Positions 1 through 10,169 of a stretch of DNA of 64,000 nucleotides are shown here, piece by piece. The translations under genes were made by a program, and so were the position numbers. The notes beneath the pieces are model-generated. The model saw only the letters and a program-made list of their open reading frames with translations, did not search any database and was not told the origin of the DNA. The stretch spans positions 38,725,789-38,789,788 of the forward strand of contig CM058239.1 of the NCBI GenBank assembly GCA_030180135.1, read 5' to 3'. Position 1 is the stretch's first letter. Every line of letters begins with the position of its first letter. Source of the DNA: Orychophragmus violaceus (lineage: Eukaryota > Streptophyta > Magnoliopsida > Brassicales > Brassicaceae).

Positions 1-1190
1 TTCGAGAAGTGCCTCGTAACGCTGAAAGTCACCCCGTGACCGTCGCCGCAGGTACTCCGAGAGGGCTCTGTCGTTTGGGTCATCTCGTCGAGTAGACACA
101 AGAGAGGAGAAGTGGGTCAGTCAAATAGCCCTACTTTGGTAACTCTCGGGAAGGTAGGTTAAACGACGATTAAGAGGAATATTTCTTACTTGGAATCTGA
201 AGTAAGGGCATCGTATTCCTCGCATTCTTCTGGAGCTGTATCGATGTCAGTCAGAAGAAAAGGTTTCAGTCTCAGTCAAGCAGGGTCAAGGCGAATAGAA
301 GATTCAATTTCAGACGAGTGTAGAAGGCTACTTACAAGGGTCATGAAAGAATCGGATGAGAGGAGATCCAGGTGGAGGGATCAAGCTCGGAGATTTGGGT
401 GGCTCCAAGTCGTAGATGAGCAAATCTTCGGAGTCTATGCTTGATGGTGAAGACGGATAGGAAGAACAAGCTTCCATTACAACGAGTGAGAAGGTCAATT
501 TCGATTCGTGGTTTTAGGGTTTCAGTCGAGGATGAGCTCAAAGGGTGGATCCGACCAAAGACGACAAAGGTGGAGTTTGTCGGATGTGTTGTCGTTTTGG
601 TCAGTCTTATTGGTTTGGGCTTCAGCTGACTAACTCAGCTAATTGGGCCAGCTTCTAGTGTGCAGTTTGGTTCAATCACTCGAGCCCAAAATTCAGTTAG
701 CAAACCGGTTTGAGGTTGTTGAGCTTATATCAAAGGCGGGAGAGTTGGTTGGAGGTTAAGTCGTTACAACGCAACAGAGAAAACAGAGTAGAGAGAGAGA
801 GAGAAAGATTGCGGTCAAGTCTTCTTCTCCGGTGAGGTCTCCGGTGCTGTCTTCTCAGGTTCGCCGGCTTCGGGTTCAGCGTCAGAGCTTGTGAGGAGGT
901 CGTCTTCATCGTCGTCCGAAGGCAAGGGAGGAGTCTTGCATCCTAAGCTCCGTAGCTTTCCTCGCATGTACCTGCGCATGTGTAAACCACCATTGTTAAT
1001 CTTGTGTCAAGCTTTAAGCTGAGATTAATGGAAGCATGGAAGTTTAGTTCTTCCCCCAGACAGTAGCTTGGATAGTGAAGTCTGGGTAAACAATTTCGTG
1101 TGTTCTTTAAGCTTTTAGTTCACACAAATCAATCAAAGAATCGATCGTGAAATCAATCCAAGTTAAAGAATCGACCGGTTATACCTAACA
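1..1190 (+). mobile_element. right end of an LTR-type retroelement (boundary tentative)
   Basis: No host gene is recognised here. The segment has a weak TATA-like stretch near 725, a (GA)n tract at 786-806, GC-rich leader-like sequence, and ends in CCTAACA at about 1190 directly before the permease exon, which looks like an LTR 3' terminus. A short open frame at 190-444 (84 codons, Ser/Arg-rich) and one at 441-629 match no family I know. The partner LTR and target duplication would lie left of the window, so both assignment and boundary are inference. Confidence 0.35.
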
Positions 1191-1206
1191 GTGTTGAGAT
1201 TGATGT

Positions 1207-1581
1207 TTGATTGATGCGATGAAAAACTGGCAGTCACTGGGGAGCATAGTGGTGTTCCAAGTAATGGTGTCGATAGCAACGATTGGACTGTACATAGCAT
1301 ACGCAATCCCAATCCTTCTTAGAGTGACGCTGTCACGCAACACATTTGTGGCTGGACCATTCAGCCTTGGGAGGTATGGAATGGTGGTCGGGTGGGTGGC
1401 TGTCATTTGGGTTGCAACCATCTCCGTCCTCTTCTCGCTTCCCGTAGCATATCCCATAACGGCCGAAACACTCAACTACACTCCAGTGGCAGTGGCTAGT
1501 TTGTTGGCCATAGTCCTCTCGTATTGGTACTTAAGCGCCCGCCATTGGTTAACAGGTCCAGTCGCCAACATTCTTAGCTGA
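1207..1581 (+). CDS. BAT1: 3' exon of BAT1/GABP-type amino-acid permease (partial)
   Basis: The frame encodes about 124 residues that I recognise as the C-terminus of the plant bidirectional amino-acid transporter BAT1 (APC superfamily, mitochondrial GABA permease/amino-acid exporter; AT2G01170 in Arabidopsis). Characteristic blocks are SIATIGLYIAYAIP, AGPFSLGRYGMVVGW, FSLPVAYPITAETLNYTPVA and the terminal SARHWLTGPVANILS. Three hydrophobic membrane segments are visible at about residues 18-40, 53-78 and 92-108. The listed start is only the first in-frame ATG; the true exon probably begins at the AG near 1190. Everything upstream is LTR-like DNA, so either a retroelement sits in the preceding intron with the other exons left of the window, or the gene is truncated. 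No lesion is seen in the exon. Identity is fairly sure, functionality is not. Confidence 0.72.
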   Translation: MIDAMKNWQSLGSIVVFQVMVSIATIGLYIAYAIPILLRVTLSRNTFVAGPFSLGRYGMVVGWVAVIWVATISVLFSLPVAYPITAETLNYTPVAVASLLAIVLSYWYLSARHWLTGPVANILS

Positions 1582-1729
1582 AAGCATGAAACAATTTTAT
1601 AATATTTTGGGGTTGTTTCATGTTTGTTGCTCTTGTTTATATAGTTGATGTAAACGCGGCTTAAATTAACAAAATGGAGTAATAGTAATCTCTTACGCCA
1701 TTTAAAAAACTGAGGGCCTTTTAAGCAAC
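1582..1729. other. 3' flank of the permease exon, no gene seen
   Basis: AT-rich sequence between the permease stop codon and the tRNA. It is consistent with a 3' UTR and intergenic spacer; no open frame or repeat is evident. Confidence 0.5.
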
Positions 1730-1734
1730 AAAAA
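1730..1734 (-). terminator. Pol III T5 terminator of tRNA-Asn
   Basis: Five A on the plus strand give TTTTT on the minus strand, 6 nt past the tRNA 3' end, as expected for RNA polymerase III termination. Confidence 0.75.
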
Positions 1735-1740
1735 CATATC

Positions 1741-1764
1741 CGCTAGAAGGAGGGGTCGAACCTC

Positions 1765-1797
<33 letters not shown>

Positions 1798-1814
1798 AAC
1801 TGAGCTATTCCAGC
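1741..1814 (-). tRNA. tRNA-Asn (anticodon GTT)
   Basis: The minus strand folds as a 74-nt cloverleaf without intron. The acceptor stem pairs GCTGGAA with TTCTAGC (one G-T pair), with discriminator G. The D arm carries TAGCTCAGTTGG (A box) and the T arm carries GGTTCGACC (B box). The anticodon loop reads CTGTTAACC with GTT at positions 34-36, so it decodes AAC and AAT. CCA is not encoded, as usual in nuclear genes. A T5 terminator follows. In Arabidopsis a tRNA-Asn (AT2G01160, from memory) also lies between BAT1 and RHA2B, so the gene looks syntenic and probably functional. Confidence 0.95.
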
Positions 1815-2050
1815 TTTACAATGAATTGTAGCCGTTAAAGACTTTTATAATCGTCAACTAAACTAGACCTGGCAAAACGGACCTCAAAACTACAACAAAG
1901 TTTTTTTTTTCTTGTCCGGAGAAATGTTTAATCTTTCTTAACACTATTATATAAATTGAAAATTTATTTTATTTCAAAAACGTAAATACCATTTTTATTT
2001 ATATAATACAGAAAATATAAAAATTATAAATAATCTATAAATGACGTGAG

Positions 2051-2166
2051 GAGTATATTTATTCATAAAACATAGATGTTTAAATAAATAGTATTATGAA
2101 ATTTAAAAGAGTATATATATTCATAAAACATAGATGTTTAAATAAATAGTATTATGAAATTTAAAT
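2051..2166. repeat. tandem duplication, two 58-bp AT-rich copies
   Basis: Copies at 2051-2108 and 2109-2166 differ at only one or two positions; each contains TTCATAAAACATAGATG. They lie just upstream of a Helitron-type terminus and may belong to that element. Confidence 0.75.
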
Positions 2167-2214
2167 AACCAAAAATACAAAAATTTAAATAAAAACAAAA
2201 TCGTCAAAATAATA

Positions 2215-2244
2215 TCCCGCGCTAAGCGCGGATCAAAATTTAGT
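2215..2244 (+). mobile_element. Helitron-type 3' terminus
   Basis: A short GC-rich hairpin (CCGCGC, loop TAA, GCGCGG) stands in AT-rich DNA, followed about 10 nt later by TTAGT. Plant Helitrons end with such a hairpin followed by CTRR(T), so this is a slightly degenerate match. No Helitron start or RepHel gene was recognised nearby; it is probably the end of a non-autonomous copy. Confidence 0.45.
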
Positions 2245-2535
2245 TTGTTGTCTTATATTGCATACATATGTGGTTTCTTGTGTTTTCGTATCACCTTGTA
2301 ACATTGATTGGTTGTAAACTTGTAATACAGGTTGATTTTTTATTTTGTCAATTTGTTTAGATTATAATCAACCAACGTTTTGTTACAAGGAGGAGCATAA
2401 GGAGCTCTAAAGGGCAACAGGCTGCCCTTACAAAAATTGAAGGAAGAAGACAAAGAGCAACATTATACCAAAAAATCGGTTGCTAGCCACTGAGAGAGTT
2501 TAAGGTTAGCTTAAGAGAAACGAGTTCTTTCATGA

Positions 2536-2826
2536 TCAAGTGGTCTTGAAAGCCATAATGGATAACCCCTTGCAATATAGGATTGAGTGAGATTTTTCCT
2601 TGTTACATTTTGAGCAATAAGAACTCTTTCTATTTGAAAGTATACTTTCTTCTACCAGCTTCCAGTCCAAAAAATGAGTTAGACCTAGATTAATTTCTTG
2701 AGTTTGGTATTTATAAGAAGGCCATGCTTTAGGAAGGTTCACAACTCCTACTAGTTCCTTCGCCTCAGAACCAAAGATGACTCGTTGAACCCTATGTTCC
2801 CGCATACAGTCAATCGCCCATAAAAG
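2536..2826 (-). pseudogene. LINE RNase H domain, C-terminal part
   Basis: The minus strand encodes the C-terminal half of the RNase H-like domain that ends many Brassicaceae LINE polyproteins: LLWAIDCMREHRVQRVIFGS, then PKAWPSYKYQTQEI and HFLDWKLVEE. The frame shifts after about 90 residues. Its N-terminal half lies at 10170-10400; the two are separated by the copia element at 2827. Confidence 0.75.
2822..2826. repeat. 5-bp target site duplication AAAAG, left copy
   Basis: Matches 10165-10169 on the other side of the copia element; 5 bp is the usual size for Ty1/copia integration. Confidence 0.9.
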
Positions 2827-3508
2827 TGTTGAGAATGTCCTGAAATCTATTGTACTTGCTCTAAGTGAAAGTCGTATAGTCGAGATAAGACAATCACATA
2901 ACACTGGGTAGTCATAACGCTTTGCTAGAAGCCACTTATGATCAATGAGTTGAGAACTCATTGCTAGTGTTATATGATCCTACAGGGTCACACACCTAAG
3001 CAAACTGGGCGTTAAAGACGAGGTTGATCATTAATGTAATGATCTAGAGAATGCATATTTGATATGCATTCGATATCAATATTCTGGGGCAGCGTCGACC
3101 GTTGCAGTAGTGCATCGATCGATGCAACTCGCGGATTAATCAGATTAATTCGGTTTAATCGTTGGTTAATTCCGTCACGGTTTAAGTCGACATATATAAG
3201 ATATATGGTCGACCTAAACTGACAACTAACCTAATTCACAGCCACCAGAACATAGAAAGAAACCTCTCTGGAGATTAGATCTCTGTAAGGCACTAGCATC
3301 CCTGCGGTCCAGTTTGTGTGCGTGTGGATACCAGTAGAGGCGCAGCATTTGAGGCGCTTCGTGATCTCGATTATCTGCTAATACTTCCGCTGCAAATCAA
3401 CAGGTAAATCTGAGATCCCATAGATTCAATTATATGAACCTTAGATCCTAGGCTCGGAATTCAGACTAGGGTTGCTAATCCTGATTAGCACTGCTAGAAA
3501 TTCCTTCA
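2827..3508 (+). repeat. 5' LTR of copia element 1
   Basis: 682 bp, beginning TGTTGAGAATG and ending TTCCTTCA. It contains one double-palindrome module (3092-3125) and an inverted TCGAC...GTCGA segment around ATATATAAGATATAT (3186-3213) that may hold the TATA element. Four differences from the 3' LTR. Confidence 0.93.
3092..3125. repeat. double-palindrome module in 5' LTR
   Basis: Near-palindromes at 3092-3105 (variant GCGTCGACCGTTGC) and 3112-3125 (GCATCGATCGATGC), with starts 20 bp apart. The 3' LTR has the same pair at 9748-9781. Confidence 0.85.
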
Positions 3509-3509
3509 G

Positions 3510-3521
3510 TGGTATCAGAGC
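3510..3521 (+). promoter_or_regulatory. primer binding site, initiator tRNA-Met
   Basis: TGGTATCAGAGC, one base after the LTR, is complementary to the 3' end of plant initiator tRNA-Met and primes minus-strand DNA synthesis in most plant copia elements. Confidence 0.93.
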
Positions 3522-4687
3522 TTTAGGGTTCCATTGAATCTGTAGCATGTTGATTAGATTGGTTGAATCTGAATCTGTGTATGGTTGATACAAACTTGCT
3601 AAAATTCTTTTCATGAATACCTAGTTTAGGGTTCTGTTCGAAAACGTTTAAGGGTTTTCTCGCATGGTGTCGATCGATGCCAATCCGGCATCATTCGATG
3701 CAGGGCGAAAGCCCGAATAAAATTTAGGGTTTTTCGCATGGTGTCGATCGTTGCCAATCCGGCATCGATCGACACAGGGCGATAACCCGAATAAAACTCA
3801 GTTTTCGCCTAGTGTCGATCGACACAAATGTTGTGTCGGTCGATACAAACCTCGCGAGATTGTTGAATCGGTTCAATTAGATTGGACCGGTTATCAAGCT
3901 TGGTTAATAATGGTTGAACTCTGTGAATGGTTTAATTGCGATTGGTTTGATAAGGTTGGCATCGACCGATGCTAATGTAGCATCGATCGATGCTGACCGG
4001 TGTTCAAAACCGGATCAGTTGGATTGATCAGTTATCGCGGATTGCTTTTGGTTATCCTGCATCGATCGACACTATAGTAGTGTCGGTCGACATCAGATTT
4101 GTTGATTAGGTTATTGAACCTGAAATCACAGAACCGAAGCAAGTTGAATCAATTAATTATAAGAATTAAAACATAATAAAACTGAACGTTTTAAATGATT
4201 CTGTTCCTCAATCAAATATCAAGTGACACTTGATGTCTTTCCAATCTTGTCAACTGTCAAGACCCATTTAATTGTGCGATAGACTTGCAGTGCAAGATGT
4301 CCACAATTTCATGAGTAAGACAGAGGTAATCGTGTTGATGGACTTGCAGTGCAAGACGTCAACAATTACATGACTGAAAAGATTGGTTTACTTGACTGGG
4401 CCATCAAAATCGTTTTGGGCTCAGAGACATCAGGTGGATTGGACATAAAGATGTCAATCCACAACCAAGAGTTATATTGGATATGACTAGCAAAGTTGTT
4501 GCTTACCTAGATAGCTAAAGTTGAGTGATAGCCAGTGGCTCACTTGAATTTAGTGAAGTATGGGTCTTGGATCATTATATTCATCTGAGGAAACATTGTT
4601 TGAATATAATGCGAGTTTCTTAAAAGTTAAGACTTCTCATTTCTTGAACATCATAACTAAACCTTTTACCTTTCTTTGTTCTCAGCT
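3522..4687 (+). other. untranslated leader of copia element 1
   Basis: About 1.17 kb between PBS and gag start with no credible coding frame. Its first half carries five double-palindrome modules. The second half (about 4200-4680) is conserved in element 2 and contains three related GACTTGCAGTGCAAGA-type segments (about 4284, 4341). Confidence 0.7.
3667..4093. repeat. array of five double-palindrome modules
   Basis: Pairs lie at 3667-3680/3688-3701, 3741-3754/3762-3775, 3812-3825/3833-3846, 3959-3972/3980-3993 and 4059-4072/4080-4093. All five have starts exactly 21 bp apart. Half-sites are variants of G-Y-R-TCGATCGA-Y-R-C; the spacers differ (for example CAATCCG, AAATGTT, TAATGTA), so the half-sites, not the spacers, are conserved. 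Confidence 0.92.
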
Positions 4688-7600
4688 ATGACTAACACTC
4701 ATAATAACTCTTTCTCCCTGCGATCCGTCCTTGAGAAGGACAAGTTAACTGGATCGAATTTTCTCGAATGGTATCGGAACTTGAGAATTGTTCTCAAGCA
4801 GGAGAAAAGGGACTATGTCCTGGAAACTGTTCTCCCTGAAAAACCGAGAGCCAATGCTCCACATGCAGAAAGGAGTGCTTGGGATAAGAACTCTAATGAT
4901 GTGGTCGATGTGAATTGTCTCATGTTGGCTACCATGAACTCGGATTTGGAAAAGCAATACGAGAACGTGGAGTCGCCAGTGGAGATGATCACTAGCCTGA
5001 AAAGTATGTTTCAGGAGCAAGCACGAACTGAGAGGTACCAGACGGTTAAATCTCTCATTGAATGCAAGCTACCAAAGGACGGCCCAGTCAGTCCTCATGT
5101 CATAAAGATGATGGGTTATATTGATAACCTGGGGAGGCTGGATTGTCCCATTAGCCAAGAGTTGGCTACTGACATCATTCTGCAGTCACTGCCGTCAAGC
5201 TATGATCAGTTTGTTATGAACTATAACATGAACAACTTGACGAAGACGTTGACTGAGCTGCATGGCATGCTCAAGACAGCTGAGCCTAATATCAAGAAGG
5301 GCACTCCTAATGTACTTATGGTACAAGGGGGTAAGAAGTTTAAGAAACTTGGCAAAGGCAAGGGAAAGGGCAAGGCAGTCCAGGTTGAGAACCAGGACAC
5401 GCCTGCGCCAGCCCCGAAGCCCAAGCCAGGCCCATCTGAGACTGATAAGTGCCATTACTGTAAAGAGCTTGGGCATTGGAAGAGAAATTGCAACAAATTC
5501 TTGGAAGAGAAGAAGAAGAAGAAGAAGAAGAAGACTTTCGAGACTTCATCTTCAGGTATTTATGTTATAGAAGTAAATGTTACTACTTCTGGTTCTACTT
5601 CTTGGGTATTGGATACCGGCTGTGGTGCTCATATTTGTACAAATATGCAGGGCCTAAGCAACAATAGGAAGTTGGAAAGGGGACAAGTGGACCTGCGCGT
5701 GGGGAATGGAGCAAGAGTTGATGCATTAGCCGTAGGAACATATAACTTGTCTTTACCTTCTGGTTTGGTTTTAAAGCTTAATAATTGCTACTATGTACCT
5801 GCTATAAGCAGAAATATTATTTCCATTCCTGTTTTGGATGTGGAAGGATATCAGTTTTCAATTAAGAATAAATGTTGTTCTTTTGATTACAATGATATAT
5901 TTTATGGTAGCAGCCCATTAGAGAATGGGCTTTATGTTTTAAACCAGACTACACCAATCTATAACATTAACACCAAGAGATTCAAATCAAATGACACGAA
6001 TCAGACTTTTCTTTGGCATTATCGTTTGGGCCACATAAACGAGAAACGGATCCAAAAGCTCCATAGTGATGGGCTTCTGGGCTCATTTGATTATGAATCA
6101 TGTGAGAAATGTGAATCTTGTTTACTAGGCAAAATGACTAAGGCCCCTTTCAACAAATCAAATGAAAGGGCCAGTGACCTATTGGGCCTTATACATACAG
6201 ATGTGTGTGGCCCAATGAGCACAAGTGCCAGAGGAAATTTTCGATACTTCATTACCTTCACTGATGATTTCAGCAGGTATGGCTATGTCTATCTAATGAG
6301 ACACAAGTCGGAATCCTTTGAAAAGTTCAAAGAGTTCCAAAATGAAGTACAGAATCAACTTGACAAAAGTATTAAGGCTCTTCGATCAGATCGTGGAGGA
6401 GAATACCTAAGCCAAGAATTCAGTGATCATTTAAGAGATTGTGGAATTGTTTCACAACTCACTCCTCCTGGAACACCACAATGGAATGGCGTGTCTGAGA
6501 GGAGGAATCGGACTTTATTAGATATGGTTCGATCAATGATGAGTCTCTCAACTCTTCCATTATTCTTTTGGGGATACGCTCTAGAAACGTCTGCGTTTAC
6601 ACTTAATAGGGTTCCGTCAAAATCAGTTGCAAAGACACCACATGAGATGTGGACTGGAAATGTTCCGAGTTTGTCTTTCCTGAAGATTTGGGGTTGCGAA
6701 GCTTATGTCAAGCGATTAATTACAGATAAGCTCGAACCCAAATCTGATAAATGCTACTTCGTTGGTTATCCTAAGGAAACCAAGGCATACTACTTTTACA
6801 ACCAATCCGAAAACAAAGTGTTTGTTGTTCGGAACTGCGTTTTTCTTGAGAGAGAATTTCTTTCCAAGAGAAACAGTGGGAGTAGAGTACAACTCGAAGA
6901 AGTTCGAGAACCACAGGAAAATGCTCAACCCGTAGAGGAAGAGCAACAGTTGGATCTACAAAGAGTTGTAGAAACGGCGCATGTGGAGCCTGAAATTCGC
7001 CGATCCGAAAGGATCCGTCACGAACCCGAGAGATATGGATTTCTCGTAACCAATTGTCATGATTTATTGATCATTGACAGTGACGAGCCCGCGAATTACG
7101 AAGAAGCGATGATGAGCCCTGACTCCGAAAAGTGACTGAAAGGCGCTGAATCCGAAATGGGATCCATGTCACAGAACCAAGTATGGACTTTGGTTGATTT
7201 ACCCGATGGTGCAAGACCCATTGAGTGTAAATGGATTTTCAAGAAGAAAATTGATGTGGATGGAAATATTCAGATATATAAAGCAAGGCTGGTGGCAAAA
7301 GGTTTCAAACAAATTCATGGTATTGACTATGAAGAAACCTATTCACCTGTGGCCATGCTTAAATCCATTCGGATTCTCCTAGCAACAGCAGCTCATTATG
7401 ATTATGAGATCTGGCAGATGGACGTGAAAACAGCTTTCTTAATGGAATTCTGGAAGAGGATGTGTACATGACACAGCCCGAAGGTTTCATCGATCCTAAT
7501 TCTGCTAGGAAAGTGTGCAAGCTTCATCGATCCATTTATGGATTGAAGCAAGCATCTCGGAGTTGGAATCTTCGTTTTGATGAAGCAGTCAAAAATTTTG

Positions 7601-8658
7601 ATTTCATCAGAAGCGAAGAAGAACCATGTGTTTACAAGAAGACTAGTGGGAGCGCAGTTGCATTTCTCGTGTTGTATGTAGATGACATACTTCTTCTCGG
7701 AAATGACGTTCCGTTGTTACAGTCTGTTAAGACTTGGCTCGGAAGTTGTTTTTCAATGAAAGACATGGGAGAAGCCGCGTATATTCTTGGAATAAGAATC
7801 TATAGAGATAGATTAAACAAGTTGATTGGACTGTGTCAAGACACTTATATCGATAAAGTCTTACACAGGTTCAGAATGCAAGATTCCAAGAAGGGCTTCA
7901 TACCAATGTCTTATGGCATAAGTCTCAGCAAGAAGCAGTGTCCTGAGACACCTGCTGAGCGAGATCGCATGAGTCGGATTCCCTATGCCTCGGCGTTGGG
8001 ATCCATCATGTATGCCATGCTCTGTACTCGTCCAGATGTTGCTTGTGCTTTAAGCATGACGAGTAGATACCAATCGGATCCAGGTGAAAGTCACTGGACA
8101 GCAGTCAAGAATATCCTGAAGTATTTGAGAAATACTAAGGATAAATTCTTGGTGTATGGAGGAAGTGATGAGCTGGTAGTAAGTGGTTACACAGACGCAA
8201 GTTTCCAGACAGACAAAGATGATTTCCGATCGCAATCTGGTTACATCTTCTGCCTGAATGGCGGTGCAGTCAGCTGGAAGAGTTCCAAGCAGGACACTGT
8301 AGCAGATTCCACAACTGAAGCTGAGTACCTCGCTGCTTCTGAAGCGGCAAAGGAGGTTGTTTGGATCAAGAAGTTCATCACTGAACTTGGTGTGATTCCT
8401 AGCATTTCTGAGCCAGTGGCCTTATATTGTGACAACAATGGAGCCATTGCGCAAGCAAAGGAACCTAGATCACACCAGAAATCCAAACACATAGAAAGGA
8501 GATATCACCTTATCCGTGATATTGTGAATAGAGGAGATGTGAAGATCAGCAGAGTCCCTACGGATGAGAATGTTGCTGATCCACTGACCAAGCCCCTCCC
8601 AAGGCCTAAGCATGAGTTTCATACAACTGCTGTAGGCATTAGATTTCTTAAGATATGA
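4688..8658 (+). pseudogene. copia gag-pol polyprotein, one nonsense and one frameshift
   Basis: ATG 4688 opens an 815-codon frame to TGA 7133-7135. In order it contains a UBN2-type gag, a CCHC zinc knuckle (about residues 255-268, C-x2-C-x4-H-x4-C), a Lys-rich AAG tract, the protease motif WVLDTGCG (Asp about 309), a GAG-pre-integrase His/Cys motif (from about 444), and the integrase core with DVCGPMS, RSDRGGEYL and the WNGVSERRNR block carrying Glu. The TGA stands where relatives have Trp, and the same frame resumes at 7157 into RT. A one-base deletion near 7436-7442 shifts the frame; the rest runs 7462-8658 with the RT catalytic YVDD (7675-7686) and RNase H (TDASF, TEAEYLA, KHIERRYH). Family membership is certain; the copy needs help in trans to move. 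Confidence 0.95.
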
Positions 8659-9471
8659 TCTTGTTTTCAGTGGGAGTTATATTTGGTTTTTAGTTATGAC
8701 TTGATGTTCGTAAAACATAATTTGGTTATGTTATTTTAATGAAATTGTTTCAGCATTATTTAAATTGTGTTATTAAATAATTGTCCCAAAGTAATTTATG
8801 ACATTTTATAGGTTATCAAGTATGTGACTTGATCATGAAACCCTATAAGAAACAAATGACATAAATTATAAATGGTCCCTAGTCGAGGTTGTTAAAATGG
8901 GACACTAACAACCACATGAGACTAGTATGTGAGGTGACTGATGACTATGTTTCATGGAGTCATTTAATAAGTGTATTAAAGTCAATCACATAGATATGTG
9001 TTACAGAACACATGATCGGACTTGACCCGTTAATGAGAACTCTACAAGATGTTATATGAGTGTCATAAGAGTTTCTCATTACTACTAAAGAGAGTAGTCC
9101 TTAGACCTGAGTTCATCATGTCCTCTCTTATATGGATTGGTTCGTCTTGACTTTGTCAAACGTCAGCCGTAACTGGTGATCATAAAGACACTGATTAGGC
9201 GTATCATGAAATATAAAAGAGACATGGATGGAACAAGATGGGATTTGTACCTCCTATATAACAGGAGTTAAATATCTCTGGGCCTATCGAAGATTTGATA
9301 CTGTAAATGCGTGGCCGCGCTCAAACGAGGTGATTGTCAGTCGTTTGTTTTATCAGTACAAATCGGGATTCGATAAACGTGATCTGGCTTAATAAGGATG
9401 ACACAGTTCTTGCCTTATGCTAGATTGAGATATAGCTACAAAGGGATTAAAGGAATAGATAATTCCAGTAC
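8659..9471 (+). other. 3' untranslated region of copia element 1
   Basis: About 810 bp without coding sequence between the RNase H stop and the polypurine tract. The counterpart in element 2 (about 14308-15110) is recognisably homologous, so it belongs to the element. Confidence 0.75.
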
Positions 9472-9481
9472 AAGTGGGAGA
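9472..9481 (+). promoter_or_regulatory. polypurine tract of copia element 1
   Basis: AAGTGGGAGA immediately before the 3' LTR, the expected primer for plus-strand DNA synthesis; element 2 has the same tract on the other strand at 14298-14307. Confidence 0.88.
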
Positions 9482-9482
9482 T

Positions 9483-10164
9483 TGTTGGGAATGTCCTGAA
9501 ATCTATTGTACTTGCTCTAAGTGAAAGTCGTATAGTCGAGATAAGACAATCACATAACACTGGGTAGTCATAACGCTTTGCTAGAAGCCACTTATGATCA
9601 ATGAGTTGAGAACTCATTGCTAGTGTTATATGATCCTACAGGGTCACACACCTAAGCAAACTGGGCGTTAAAGACGAGGTTGATCATTAATGTAATGATC
9701 CAGAGAATGCATATTTGATATGCATTCGATATCAATATTCTGGGGCAGCGTCGACCGTTGCAGTAGTGCATCGATCGATGCAACTCGCGGATTAATCAGA
9801 TTAATTCGGTTTAATCGTTGGTTAATTCCGTCACGGTTTAAGTCGACATATATAAGATATATGGTCGACCTAAACTGACAACTAACCTAATTCACAGCCA
9901 CCAGAACATAGAAAGAAACCTCTCTGGAGATTAGATCTATGTAAGGCACTAGCATCCCTGCGGTCCAGTTTGTGTGCGTGTGGATACCAGTAGAGGCGCA
10001 GCATTTGAGGCGCTTCGTGATCTCGATTATCTGCTAATACTTCCGCTGCAAATCAACAGGTAAATCTGAGATCCCATAGATTCAATTATATGAACCTTAG
10101 ATCCTAGGCTCGGAATTCAGACTAGGGTTGCTAATCCTGATTAGCACTACTAGAAATTCCTTCA
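9483..10164 (+). repeat. 3' LTR of copia element 1
   Basis: 682 bp, TGTTGGGAATG to TTCCTTCA, same length as the 5' LTR with four substitutions and no indel. A double-palindrome pair lies at 9748-9781 (20-bp spacing). Confidence 0.94.
9748..9781. repeat. double-palindrome module in 3' LTR of element 1
   Basis: Half-sites 9748-9761 and 9768-9781, identical to the pair in the 5' LTR. Confidence 0.85.
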
Positions 10165-10169
10165 AAAAG
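10165..10169. repeat. 5-bp target site duplication AAAAG, right copy
   Basis: Identical to 2822-2826. Setting aside the element plus one copy makes the LINE RNase H frame contiguous. Confidence 0.9.

Larger units (their letters stand above)
2827..10164 (+). mobile_element. complete Ty1/copia LTR retrotransposon (element 1)
   Basis: The 7338-bp element has two 682-bp LTRs (2827-3508 and 9483-10164), a PBS matching initiator tRNA-Met at 3510, a long leader, gag-pol in copia order (gag, protease, integrase, RT, RNase H), a polypurine tract at 9472-9481 and TSD AAAAG. The LTRs differ at only four positions (about 0.6%), so insertion is recent; assuming a neutral rate near 7e-9 per site per year, roughly 0.4 million years. 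Gag-pol carries a nonsense codon at 7133 and a frameshift near 7440, so this copy is not autonomous. Leader and LTRs hold seven double-palindrome modules. Confidence 0.95.

Noticed and set aside
1185..1475. Minus-strand open frame opposite the BAT1 exon
   Set aside because: Shadow of a real coding exon; its composition is that of an antisense frame and no family is recognised.
3667..4093. Regularly spaced palindromes as a CRISPR-like array
   Set aside because: This is plant nuclear DNA inside a retrotransposon leader. Repeats come in pairs with a short 7-bp gap, the distances between pairs are irregular, and no cas genes exist.
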